A stretch of DNA of 64,000 nt from Melampsora larici-populina 98AG31 (Eukaryota > Basidiomycota > Pucciniomycetes > Pucciniales > Melampsoraceae), in the NCBI RefSeq assembly GCF_000204055.1, contig NW_006768811.1, positions 698,406-762,405 of the forward strand, given 5' to 3'. The notes below the pieces were generated by a model. It was not told where the DNA came from. It saw only the letters and a program-made list of their open reading frames with translations, and ran no database searches. Positions 11,725 through 23,080 of the stretch are shown here, piece by piece. Every line of letters starts with the position of its first letter. The stretch's first letter is position 1. The position numbers and the translations under genes were made by a program.

Positions 11725-12330
11725 TTTTACCAGATTTATTCAACATTTTTTGGGGGTTATGTCTTTAGATTTATATCTATCTTTTCAATGGTCTTTTCTT
11801 TTGATGTTGAATTCTTGATGAGACATTCTTAGAGTTTGATGTTGATGTTGTATGTTTTGTTTGATAGATTGAAATTTGTTGTACATAAATAGTTAGATTA
11901 GGAACTTTGTAATGGAATTATTTATTAACGTGAGCATTGAAGAATGAGAATTGTTTTGACAGTATCTGGATTGTTGGGGTTGTTGGATTTTTAATTTTGG
12001 TTAAATTAAAAGTGAAGTAGCTAATCATTTAATTTCGATACTAACTTGTCTTTATTTCCTTTTTTAGCAAGTTTACCACTTGCAATACATCGAACCAATC
12101 CACTTCAATTTTGACTCAGCATTTTCACCAACCCATAACGCGTTCTTTCTTCACTTCAAGTTCTTCGTATCTCCCACTCAATCATCTTGAAAGTTCAATG
12201 TTTTGATCATCAATCTTAAGAATTCATACCCATTTCATTCATTAACAATCTCAATCTCAACTTCACAAATCCAACTTCAAATTCAAGACTTCGATCACCA
12301 AATTCCATTTCACCACATCCTTCGATTTCA
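11725..12330. other. Intergenic, 606 bp
   Basis: This AT-rich interval between two same-strand genes holds the 3' UTR of one and the promoter and 5' UTR of the next. No P-loop-encoding exon (G domain) is visible in any frame, which matters for the preceding truncated gene. Confidence 0.45.
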
Positions 12331-13963
12331 ATGATTGCAGTTCGATTGAATTCAATTTTACGAAACCAATTTCTACTCAGTCTAAGATCACTAATCTTAT
12401 TAGGAATCTTATTTATTACTTTAATCTTTCTAACGTATTTTAAATCAAACCAACATTTTACAAAATCATCAACATCATCCATCAAATTCCAATCATCCTT
12501 TCTACAAAGTACTTCTACATCTGATGATATTTCATTCAATCCAAACTCAATAAAAGATGCAAGTTTAAATTACAGAAGGTTCTTAGAATTAACTACTTCA
12601 CCCTCGGGGTTCAATCAACATCATCCAACACTAGGATTCGATCATATTTATTGTATTTCGTTACCTGAAAGGATTGATCGAAGAATTACAATGAAAAAGA
12701 TTGCGAATGCATTAGGAATCGAAATTACATTTATAAATGCTACTTCGAAAGATTCGAATATAATTAAATGGATCAGCGAAAAAGCGTATGAGATTAGAAA
12801 AGAAAAGATCAGACATATCAAAAAACATACAGGAATGAAGTCTAGTCAAATTGGTGGGATGGGTGTTGAGTCCATTTGGTTAACAGTAAATGAAGGGAAA
12901 TTATCTAATCAAGACTCTCTAAAAGATATTCATCTACCTGATTTAGATTTATTTGATAAAGAATTAAATGGAATGAACTGGTTAGAATATCTTTGGTCAA
13001 TCAAATCAGAAGATCATTCCAAATTAAAACCCAAGAATCCTAACTTTAATGTTACAGAATCAATGTGGGATTTTAAAGAAAAAATTCCTCAACGTCAAAT
13101 CAATTCTGCAACAGTTTCTACTTTTTATAATCATTTGAAAACGATTAGAATGATTAAAGAATCTGGTGATAAAAGTGCTTTGGTTTTAGAAGACGATGTG
13201 GATTTAGAATGGGATTTGGAAAGGAGATGGAGAACTATCGAGAGAAGATTACCTAAAGATTGGGAAACTGTTTTCTTAGGTCATTGTTGGGGTAAAGAGA
13301 TCTTTGGTAAGTTTTTATCGTCATTTATGTAAATCTTTGAATCTATGATGAAAAAAAAGTTAATTGAGTTTTAATTCTTTGTTGTTTAAATCTTCAGAAC
13401 CTCAAGTTTTACATCCAAATTTACATAAATCAACCTCACCATTATGTTTACACGGATACGCAGTCTCATCCCTAGGGGCCACCAAACTGTTATCCCTTTT
13501 CAATGATCCATGGATCTCGTTTCAGACTCCGATAGACACATGTATTCCTACATTTATAAAATTAGGTTTAAAATCATATTCCATAGAGCCACCAATCATT
13601 AATCAATCTAAAATTTTAAAAAGTGATATTCAAATTGGAAAAGGATCGAAATGGAAAGGGTTCTTGGCTGATAGTGTTTTGGAAAGGATTTATAGGTCGG
13701 AAGGAGTGATGAACTCTTATGTTGATAATATTGATGATTCTAATAATCTTGATCCTGCTAGTTTAGTCATCCCTTTCACTCCTTCTTTCTTTCTTTCTTT
13801 CTTTCTTTCGGTTTTGGTTTGAGGGTATTGATCAGTTTGATTCACTTTCTTTTTTTTTCTCTTAGCTATTTTTCGGTGGAAAACTTCTTCGACAAATATT
13901 AATCCTCAGTTTATTAAATGTAATAAAAAATTAACTCAAGTCAATTCAAATTCAAATCATTAA
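12331..13963 (+). CDS. Glycosyltransferase family 25 type II membrane protein
   Basis: GT25 enzymes move sugars (often galactose) to acceptors in the secretory pathway. Exon 1 (12331-13306) has a short cytosolic tail and a signal-anchor helix at about residues 15-37 (LLSLRSLILLGILFITLIFL). GFDHIYCISLPERIDRR follows, the family's opening strand, and then ALVLEDDVDLEWDLERRW with its acidic EDDVD motif, and ETVFLGHCWG. Exon 2 (13398 onward) carries LCLHGYAVSSLGATKLL and IDTCIPTFIKLGLKSYSI, typical of the C-terminal half. I propose a third exon at 13866-13963, ending IFRWKTSSTN...; its acceptor tract (polypyrimidine then CTTAG) is strong but the donor (GTTTAG at 13761) is weak. Without it the frame ends at 13822 through a TTTC microsatellite. 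The sugar and acceptor cannot be inferred. Confidence 0.8.
13783..13809. repeat. (TTTC)n microsatellite
   Basis: About six and a half copies of TTTC lie at the 3' end of the GT25 gene, either in the last intron (preferred model) or in the C-terminal coding sequence. Confidence 0.9.
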
Positions 13964-15072
13964 GGATTTCTCTTTTTATTTCTCTCTTTTCTTTTTTATC
14001 TCAATGAAATAAATCAGGAAAAACACTTGAAGCTTTATTTTTCAAATGATAATTTATTGTGATCCTTTTTGGTTTATCAATCTTAATTCTTGTTTTTTGT
14101 TTTTTGCTTTTTGCTTTCCACTTTTCTCTTTTCCAATGTTGTAACTTTCAAGTTGTACAATTTGTTTGTTATTTTTTATCAATCTGTTTTATATAATTAA
14201 TAGAATTGTAAAACTATATTTTAATTTTCATTTCAATGTTGTTTTTCATTTATTGTTGTTGGTTGTAGCTTTCTATATTGGAATTATTTTTGTATAAGAT
14301 TTCAGAAATGTTTTAAATAAGTACAGTATGTTTTTTTGGTAACTTTTCATTGGATATAAAATGATAGATTCTTCTTTTCAAGTTTATATAATACATTATA
14401 TCTTTATAAGGTTCACGTTGTGGAATTTTCATTAAAAAGGCGTAAGTGTTTAAGACGACCATGATCAGTTTTGAAGAATTACTTCATTTGTACACAAAAC
14501 TTAAGTTGAGAATAAAACGGCTATGACCTTTGGTTCAGACAGGAAAGTGATGCTGAGTAGCTGAAGGTCATAATCGTCATGTTCATCAATAACGCATTAA
14601 CGACCCCGTGTGATGGGCGTTTAGGCCAGCCTCAAGTTTGGAATCCGTCCAAGGTGACTTGCGCAATCTTCAACATTTTGCCTCGCTGCCACGGAGCCAA
14701 TGTAGCGATGATTCATTGCACTCAGGCGCCACGCCAGCATGAAGAGAGCTTTTGAAATCAGGACGGTGTTGATCACTGCCGAGTCACCAAGTTTTACACT
14801 TTCAAAACGCTATAAAATCAAGTTCGGTCGTTGGTCACTCGCTCTCTCCTCATCCTTCAAATCATCTTCAAACCTTTGTTCATTATCTTCTAGTCTTTGA
14901 TTGTATCATCAGTTTTCCACAGTATATATATATCCATTTCTGTTCAATAATCAACTTTTCTCGTGGTAATTCAATTTGCAGTTTATCAATTATCAATATC
15001 ACATTTTTACTCGTATTCCTATCAACGTTTTAGTTTTTGAATCCTTCATCAACTCATTTAGTTTATATCAAC
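13964..15072. other. Intergenic and promoter region of the repeat-protein gene
   Basis: The first 450 bp is very T/A-rich and should contain the GT25 3' UTR. From about 14430 base composition becomes more balanced. A TATAAA box lies at 14811. The 14840-15072 part, rich in CT and TTCATC words, looks like a fungal 5' UTR. No other gene was recognised. Confidence 0.45.
14811..14816 (+). promoter_or_regulatory. Probable TATA box of the secreted repeat-protein gene
   Basis: TATAAA sits 256 bp upstream of the ATG at 15073, followed by a pyrimidine-rich leader. A strong TATA box in an otherwise loose AT-rich genome suggests a tightly regulated or highly expressed gene. Confidence 0.5.
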
Positions 15073-16877
15073 ATGCGGTTTTCAATCACCATTGGATTTG
15101 CTAGTTTAGCGGTTGGATTGGCCATGAGTCAACAGACTGAGAATGACTTGGTCACGTAAGTTTTGTATTTTTCTATCATCAAGTTTCATCGAAATTCACC
15201 GCTTGTCTTCTTATCGCCGCAATCAGCCGTCAAACCAAGCCTGCCCCACCTACGGGTCCTACGAGTAATCAACCTCCTCCTGATAAGAAGCCTGACCCAG
15301 CTGCGTGTGCAGCAATCATGAAGAGGCTCGAAGCGGCCCAAGGCGGTGGCGGAGGTGCAGGTGGTCCTCCAGGGGGTGGCAGTGGGGGTGGTACGGGTGG
15401 AGGTTCCGGAGGGCGGTCTAGTCGCCGCGGTATTTCTGAGTCTCATAACGATGCGTAAGTCCTTGAGTTCTTGAAGGTGAACATTTCAACTAGTTTGAGA
15501 GATTGACTCGCAGCCTTTCCAATAGTTTAACTCGCCGAGCCCCCCCGGCAGGTGGAGATCAGAAAGCGACAAGTGAAACTCAGGCTCCAGCTGATTCTTG
15601 TGACAAACTTAGCGCCATGATCAAGGCAAGACAAGCCGGAGCTGGACCTAAAAGCAAACCTACACGTCGAGACGCGATGGAGGTCCCGTACACGTAAGAC
15701 TGAATAAATTTTCCAAACCGACGCCCATCAGACATCGGGACTTACATCTTTGTTCGGCTTTTCTAGCATGGTCCGCCGCGAAAGCGCTGCTACTAATGCA
15801 TCTTCCACCGTTCCACCCACCGAAACTCCTCCCGCTCCTGGCGGAACGTCCACCATTCCAGCAAACAACGCTACCGGCAACGGATCATCAATCGCTCCAC
15901 CAAAGCCTTCGCCTAAAGGTAAAGCCAAACCTACACGTCGAGATGCGATGGAGGTCCCGTACACGTAAGACTGAATAAATTTTCCAGACCGCTGCCCATC
16001 AGACATCGGGACTTACATCTTTGTCCGGCTTTTCTAGCATGGTCCGCCGCGAAAGCGCTGCTACTAATGCATCCTCCACCGTTCCACCCACCGGAACTCC
16101 TCCAGCTCCTGGCGGAACGTCCACCATTCCAGCAAACAACGCTACCGGCAATGGATCATCAATCGCTCCACCAAAGCCTTCGCCTAAAGGTAAAGCCAAA
16201 CCTACACGTCGAGACGCGATGGAGGTCCCGTACACGTAAGACTGAATAAATTTTACAAACCGCTGCACATCAGACATCGGGACTTATCTTTGTCTGCCTT
16301 TTCTAGCATGGTCCGCCGCCAAAGCGCTGCTACTAATGCATCTTCCACCGTTCCACCCACCGGAACTCCTCCCGCTCCCGGCGGAACCTCCACCATTCCA
16401 GCAAACAACGCTACCGGCAACGGATCATCAATCGCTCCACCCAAGGCTTCGCCTACAGGCAAGTCTCCGAGTCCTAGTCGTCGTGATGTGTATGAGAATG
16501 AGCATCATTTGAACAGCCGCCAAACCACTTCCGCCGGTACCACGGCAACTGATGTTGCAAACAAGGATCCAAAAGTATGCGCCGCTATCTTAAAGAAGAT
16601 GGAAGCTGCCAAAGCAGCATCAGCCGATGCGACCAAAGACACTACCAAAGCTCCCACTCGTAGAGGACTTTCAGGACGAGCCCGTCAAGCGTAAGTTTAT
16701 TTTCCAATCCGGCTTTCTAATGTCAAACTTTTTTAAGTCTCATTCAAACCAATTCTTGCACACAGTTTGGCTCGTCGATCTCCTCAAGCTCCTCCAAAAC
16801 CTAATGCGGGATCTGATGATCCTTGCGCAAGATTAACGGCCATTGGTGAAAAAGCCAAGGCAGCCATGAGTACTTAG
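15073..16877 (+). CDS. Secreted dibasic-repeat precursor-like protein (Kex2-processed repeat-protein architecture), seven exons
   Basis: Proposed exons: 15073-15155, 15227-15454, 15526-15693, 15767-15964, 16038-16235, 16307-16690 and 16766-16877, giving 456 residues. Every intron is phase 2, so every internal exon can duplicate without breaking frame. The N-terminus is a clear signal peptide (MRFSITIGFASLAVGLAMS). The rest is Pro/Thr/Ser/Gly/Ala-rich and cut into segments by Arg-Arg pairs: long linkers alternate with short peptides of about 10-12 residues. DAMEVPYTMVRR occurs three times identically; positional equivalents are GISESHNDALTRR, DVYENEHHLNSR and GLSGRARQALARR. Each duplicated linker has three Asn-X-Ser/Thr sites. 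A single-cysteine helix recurs four times (PDPAACAAIMKRLEAA; ADSCDKLSAMIKAR; KDPKVCAAILKKMEAA; DDPCARLTAIGEKAKAA). Arg-Arg sites and a signal peptide suit Golgi Kex2 processing, so short peptides could be released outside the cell; a structural secreted protein is the alternative. No known family recognised. Confidence 0.75.
15694..16306 (+). repeat. Tandem duplication of intron+exon units (about 270 bp each)
   Basis: The unit intron + exon starting TMVRR is repeated at 15694-15964 (intron+exon 4) and 15965-16235 (intron+exon 5). A third begins at 16236, where it covers the intron and the first two-thirds of exon 6. The period is 271, then 269 bp. Introns are nearly identical (GTAAGACTGAATAAATTTT at each 5' end), as are exons, so duplication is recent or homogenised by conversion. 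The 3' part of exon 3 (THR-RR-DAMEVPYT end) belongs to the same unit. Confidence 0.9.
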
Positions 16878-17392
16878 GATCCCGAAGAATACAACACTAG
16901 ATCGATTGTTTCTTGATAATTTTCTTCCTACCTCCCTCCTGATTTCCTATTTGTACCATTGATACTAGATGTACTATCTATCCACATTGTAAATTCTTGA
17001 TTTTATCATCTAGCATGATTGTATATTGCACAAAATGTATCATAACATCCATCCGAGCTTAACCTTTTGCACAATACCCAGAAGTCCTATCCAAAATAAC
17101 CCACAATACGAGTGAGCTCCATACTGTGATCACAAGTTGATCTTAAGGAATTCAAAATTCAGATTGAACTAGATTGATTACTCATTACAACTGAACCAAT
17201 GCAAAGACAGGCATTGAACAAATTCACTCTATAACTCTTGTTTTACACTAATTGTTCAATGCTTTGAATTCAAAATCAAAAATATTCCCTCTTTCTGCCC
17301 ACAAAAATCACACACCAAAAAAACACATACAAAATCAATAACTGTCAACACATTTCAATATTTAAATGGAATAATACATACAATGTTTCTTT
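16878..17392. other. Convergent intergenic region
   Basis: It lies between the 3' ends of the repeat-protein gene (+) and COG7 (-), and is AT-rich. It should hold both 3' UTRs. No further feature is seen. Confidence 0.45.
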
Positions 17393-20300
17393 CTACAAAT
17401 TCATTTCTTTAAATTCATCTAAGCTAGAACAATCAATATCTAAAGCTTTTAAAACTTGACCTAAATATTCTAAATCAATCACCAATTGGTTTTTAGAAAT
17501 TTCATTCAACTTATACTTTTTTAAGATTTTTTTCTCTAAAACTTCATTTAAAAAGATTTCTAAAACTTTTAAACTTAAAGATGTTAACCAAGTTGAAATG
17601 ATTAATTCGAAATTAAATTCACCATCATCATTTTCTTGGTTATGTTTTAAATTCTTCAAATATTCTTCATTCTCGTGTTCTATTAAAGGTAATAAATTAA
17701 TCATAAAATTTAAACTTTTACATTCTTCTTCTTTAATCATTTCAAATAATCTAGGTAAGTTCAATAATCCTTCACCTAATTTGATAATCAATTCGTTGGG
17801 TGATTTAGAAAGTTCATTTAAGATTTTTAAATCTAATGTAGAAATTGATGTAGTTTGTTGTGAAGTTTTTAAATGTTGTTCAGTTTGATTCCAAAAGTTC
17901 AAATTCGAATAATCTTCTATATCTTTTAAAAGTGGTGAAAGTATAACTGATTGAATTATATTTTGAGTTTCTTTAATCAATCTTTTAAAGGATTGATCTA
18001 AACTTAAATAAAATTTGGGTAAATCTTTTGTCATTTGATTTTGTGAATTATTTGATCTTGTAGTTTGAAGTTTATTAGAAATAGGATTAAGTTCAGGAGT
18101 CTGTCCTAAAATAATTGAAGATTTTCTTCCCACTGTGGTCTCTATCTTACCTTGTCCTGGTAAAATCAATTCAATTAAATCCCACAATTCTTTACTATTC
18201 AATCTCGATTCTTTTAATAATGTTTTAGCTCCTTTACTCATCTTGATCTTTATAAACTTCAATCCATCCATAGTTCCTAAACTTTCATGTTCATTATTGA
18301 CCAATCTACTTAAGATTTCAATTAACCTATTCAACGTCTTTTTTTCAAATTGATTGACTTTGGTATACGTGGTTTTAAGGGTTGATAGCAGTTTAAGTCC
18401 AGTTTGAAACATTTCCCAATCTTCACCAGAATAATCTAATCCTTCCAAGTCTGATAAATCACTTTCGTTGTAATTTTGATGATGATGAGGATCAAATGAA
18501 TTATTCTCATTAGGATCCAATTGATGACCTCTACCAATCTGTTTACGTAATTCTCGATTCTCTCTTTCTTGTGATAATCCAGTAGTCATCGAATTTAAAT
18601 ATTCCGCCAAAGTTTTATCTACTGAATTGATACATTCGATTATACTATAACCATGCGTGAAAGCTTCACATCGATTGATAGCTTCATCTCCTAGATTAAA
18701 CAAAGAGTTCAACATCTCTGGTATGATCTTAGAAGCATGAGTTGTTAATGCATTCGTATCATTTGCCAACATCTTACTGGATTTTAGACTTTGATGGTTC
18801 AAGTTGATCAATGAACCTGAAAGATACTCTAATTCACGATCATAATAACTCGTTTGAAAATCTATAAATGGTTCGTACAATGCGATTTCCCATTCGGTGA
18901 TAGTCTCAATGATCTGAGGAATATTCGTAGTACTATGGATTGTACCATCAGACACAATGAGATCACCACCACTTCTTGATCCAGAACGTCGAGAGATGGG
19001 TCGTTTCATTGAAGCTTTCCTTGCATGAGCTTTGGGTTGGTTATCAGCTACAGGATCCATTGGAAGAGCAGGACTAGCAGATTTATCATTCTTGATAACA
19101 TTTTCAAGTTCTGTGATTAAATTTTCGATCATATAACCTAGATCTTCAGTAATCGTCCAACAATTTATCAAAGCTGGTAAACCTGCAAGGACATGAGACG
19201 AATCTAGCATTTCATTTAATTGACTTCCTATAGATGGTTGTAAATGTTCAATGGTCGTTTTGATAAATGCTGAAAGAGTTTGAATTGGATTATTGAAAAT
19301 ATGAGGTAAAAAGTTTAATTCGATTTGTAAAAGTTTAATAAAATTAGGAAAGAATTGATTTTTTAAAAACATAGGTAAACTTTCTTGAACATTTGAAGAT
19401 TTCAAAGAATTATTAGAATTAGAAAAGTTAAGGATCGGTCCAATCAATTTAGATTCATTCCAAAGTTTCGAAATCGATGTACGTCTAGAACCAAAATAAT
19501 AATTTTTAAATTCACCTTCACGTTCAATCATTTTAAAGATCAAATAAAATTCTTTACATTTCTGTACATCTTTTTCACTTAAAGCTTTCACTAGATTCGT
19601 ACTTAAAGAAGCTTCTAATTCGTTTTGAAGACTACGCATCAATGCTCTACGTCCTTCATATTCAGGTGTGTGTTGAAAGACTATCATAGATTTGTTGGCT
19701 TCGGATAATCTTTCGGCGGCTTTCAAGTATGACGGAATTGGATCAGTCAAGTATCCTGTAACTTCTGATTCCAATGTAGACCATGCTTCTGCTTCTTCTA
19801 ATACTACTCTACATGCTTCCATTCTGGATTTCACTAGATCTAATGTTTTGAGTCTTGATAAGATCAAATCAGTTGAATCTTCCACAATAGGTTCTTCAAT
19901 CGGAATTTCTGATTCTTTTAATAATTCATCAGTTTTTGGAATAATCTCTTGATTTGATTGATGATTTAAATTGGATTTAGATTGAATAGATTCAAGTGAA
20001 TATCTTAAAAGTAATGAATTCTCTCTCATCAATTGTAAATCTAATGTTAATCTTGGTATACTAGTTTCGATTTCTGATATAGATGTTTCAACTAAATTAC
20101 TTGTATCTGAGATCGAATTTTCTAATAAGATTAATAATTTTGATAATTTTTTGTCTAGATTATAAAGTGATTCTTGTGATGGATTTGATGAGCTGGTTGT
20201 TGAGGTTGTGTCTTGTCGGTTTAAGAGATCGTCTAACCAATCGATTTCATTTTCGTATTCATTCAATGTATTTAAATCTATTGTGTCATCATCCAAGTCA

Positions 20301-20435
20301 TTTTGGGTTTTGGGGTTCGATTGAGTTTGAGGTTGAGATGGACCTGGTGCTGCTAAAGTGTTTTAAATTCAAATTAGGTCCTTGTTTACATTTCGATGTT
20401 TCTTCTGAAAGAAATTTGAAAGACATACCAGACAT
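17393..20435 (-). CDS. COG7: Conserved oligomeric Golgi complex subunit 7
   Basis: COG7 is part of lobe B of the COG tether, which guides retrograde vesicles within the Golgi and so maintains glycosyltransferase placement. A 7-nt first exon (20435-20429, ATGTCTG) joins through a GTATGT donor to exon 2 (20352-17393), giving about 988 residues starting MSAAPGPSQPQ. The N-terminal part has the family pattern: an acidic start with WLDDLLNRQ, a helical zone (DLQLMRENSLLLRYSLESI), then LDLVKSRMEACRVVLEEAEAW and STLESEV, matching the VKSRM...EAxxWSTL stretch of animal COG7. Long helical segments continue with Ser/Asn-rich insertions, making it longer than the human protein (about 770). The tiny first exon is inferred from splice signals and frame. 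Confidence 0.85.
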
Positions 20436-20803
20436 GATGTGGATGGTATTGAACAGTTTTATAAGTTTGATGAATTGAATTTATTGAAAGGTGATGTTGT
20501 GATGCTTGAAAATGCTGAGAGGGTTGAATCGTGCTGGTTGTTTTGTTGGATGGTGTTGTTGCAGTTTATGGGTTTATCTTGGCGGTGTGTGGTTAGTATG
20601 GGCTTAGAGTAGTAGAAACCCGATATAAACATAGTCTACTACCGCTTATTCACTAGTCGAGTGAGAGTCTTGACTTGAGTTGCCCGTTTGACTTTCTTTC
20701 AACTCTCACTATCAATCGATATCAACTACCAACACTACTATCGACCACTCAATAATCACTTCAGCAAAACCAGCTCTTCTTTATCAATTAGAAATCAGAC
20801 AAG
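20436..20803. promoter_or_regulatory. Shared divergent promoter of COG7 and CWC25
   Basis: The 368 bp between the two start codons must hold both promoters. GGCTTAGAGTAGTAGAAACCCGATATAAAC at 20608-20637 is the only TATA-like word, oriented to CWC25. Both genes are housekeeping (Golgi trafficking, splicing), which suits a compact bidirectional promoter. Confidence 0.5.
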
Positions 20804-22352
20804 ATGGGTGGAGGTGACTTGAACATGAAAAAGGTTAATTCTCTCTCATTCTACTTTCATCTCTAAACACCTCAAACTAACTTTAATGTATGTTTCGATT
20901 TCAAGTCTTGGCATCCTCTCTTGATGAAAAATCAAGAGAGAGTATGGAAAGAAGAAAGAAAAGCTGTAAGTTTTTTTTACATAACTTCATATTAAAAGTT
21001 GAAACCTCATTAACGTTTTAATTCAACTTTTCTGGGGGGAATTAAAAGGTAGAAGAACGTAAAAAGACAGTTCAATTACAAAAAGAATTAGCAGAAGAAA
21101 GACAATTACAAGAATTACAAAGATTACAAGCTGAACAAGGTGGTGGTAGAAGAGAAGAAAGAGTAGATTGGCTTTATGCCACTCCTGCTACGGGAAATGG
21201 GGTGAATACAGAAGAACAAGAAGCTTATTTATTAGGAAAGAAAACGGTTGATAAATTGTTTAAAGAGAAAGATGAAGCTGCTGCCAAGGTTCGTTGGTAT
21301 TTTTTTCTCTTCGCAGTTCGATTAGAGACGATTTTCTTATGTGTTTTTGGGGCTCTTTTTAGTTGGCTGCAAGAGCTAATAAGGCGGATCAAGATAAACC
21401 TGGTGGAGGGTTTATTTCACTTCAAAATGCGAATACGCTTAGAGATACAGCATCAAAGATTAGAGAAGATCCATTATTAGCAATTAAACAACAAGAACAA
21501 CTTGCATTAGAAACAGCCATGAAGAATCCGAATCGATTGAAAGCTATGAAACTTGAGAAAGCATCTAAAGAAGAAAAAAAGAGAGAAAAAGAATTGCGTA
21601 GGCTTGAGAAGGAAAAACGGAGGAGAGCGAAAGAGGATCGCAAGGATCGAAAGAGAGGATACGAAGATGATCGATATGATGATAGGAATGGTTATCATTC
21701 CAAAGGATATCATTCAAGAGAACCTCTTGATGTTCGTCATCGTCGTTCGTCACCTGATCGACAAGATCGTAGACGAAGATCTCCGTCTTTTGATCATCAT
21801 CACCGACGCTCTTTATCTCCCGAACACTCCCACCGACGTTCTGCATCTCCACCAAATCGTGAAAGGTATCAAAACAGAAACTCTAGAAGTCGATCTCCAC
21901 CACGAAGAAGACTAGTTCCTCATTCAACCCAACCTATCTCACCACCAAGGCGAGATTACCCGAACAAACCTCATTCCGGTAGATCTTTTTCACCTAAACC
22001 TTCATCACAAAGACCCCAATCTCAGACAATACCAAACCGATCAACACCTTCAACCAATTCCAAACTCTCGGAATCCAAAGCAGCCAAACTAGCAGCAATG
22101 CAAGCAAATGCTCAAAGTTTGAATCAATCAAGATCACAAAGATTAAAAGAGTTAGAACAAGAAGATTTAGAGAGATTGAAAGTTGAAGAAATTGAAAGAG
22201 AAAAGAATCGAATTAAATCAGGTGGGATTGGGGATGGGACTAGAGCTAAATTTGTTAGAGATCAAGAAAAGAAAGTGTTTTTTGGTGAAATGGATTTGGG
22301 TGAACGTGTTAAAAGGAGTGGTGGGGTTGGAATGATGAAAGATGCGGAATGA
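20804..22352 (+). CDS. CWC25: Pre-mRNA-splicing factor CWC25
   Basis: CWC25 is a step-one splicing factor that binds the activated spliceosome around the branch-site helix. Four exons: 20804-20833, 20906-20965, 21049-21288 and 21363-22352. The N-terminus MGGGDLNMKK then SWHPLLMKNQERVWKEERKA is the CIR_N/CWC25 signature, followed by VDWLYATPATGNG and AYLLGKKTVDKLF, both typical. Exon 4 continues the conserved region (FISLQNANTLRDTASKIRED), then a coiled Lys/Glu-rich stretch and an RS/HR-rich tail with many RRSPS repeats. It ends with GEMDLGERVKRSGGVGMMKD. Total is about 439 residues. The domain order and the early tiny exons are standard for basidiomycete CWC25. Confidence 0.93.
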
Positions 22353-23080
22353 TTTTAGTGTTTATGCTTTGAACTTTATCTTACTATGTTTAGGCGACCA
22401 TGTCATGAAGGTTAAGGAAGGGTAAGTGTTGTGTTGCTCACTTGTATAAGTAGATCTTGTGGAGGTTATTGTAATTATACATGCTTTATTCACTTGGACT
22501 CGTGATAATCAGATGATGGAAGTTGTAGATTTTTTTACGATGCTTTGATTTGATCTATGAGGAATAGCATTATAAGAGTGTTGAGATTCATTTCATCATG
22601 AATTCTTTCTCTGTTATCTCAGCTTATTATACTGTTTCAAAACAAGTCATGGATGAATGGATTTATTTTGATGATACAATGATCAATGATCATCATCAAA
22701 AGTTTCCAAATGAAGATTTTGATCAAGATTTGAAAACTCTGTATCTTTTGTTTTATAATCAGATTTGAAACTCCTCATCTTTTGTTTTATACTTGTTGTT
22801 CTTAAATTCACTGGTGCTTAAATTAAACCAACCAAAAGATTAATAATATTTGAAATTGAAGATTTTTTGGATTTCAATTTTGTGAGATATGTTTTTAGAA
22901 TTTCTCAAAAGAGAATTAGAACAAATTGTCCTTTAATTGGGAAATCTTTGTTTTTCCAATGATGATGATGATGATGAATTGTCAATGACATAGATTACAA
23001 ACTAGAAATTCAGAAACAACAGATATGAAACTAAACAGCACTACCACATTTCCCATCCAGACTTTGAAAGAGGAGATACA
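22353..23080. other. Intergenic downstream of CWC25
   Basis: The interval is AT-rich. It contains a short (GAT)n tract near 22960-22976 and two similar 30-nt stretches around ATCTTTTGTTTTATA (22741 and 22776). No gene recognised. Confidence 0.4.

Noticed and set aside
15186..15446. Minus-strand 86-residue Arg/Thr-rich ORF opposite the repeat-protein exon
   Set aside because: It is the complement of the Gly/Pro-rich exon 2; low complexity on one strand creates an open shadow on the other.
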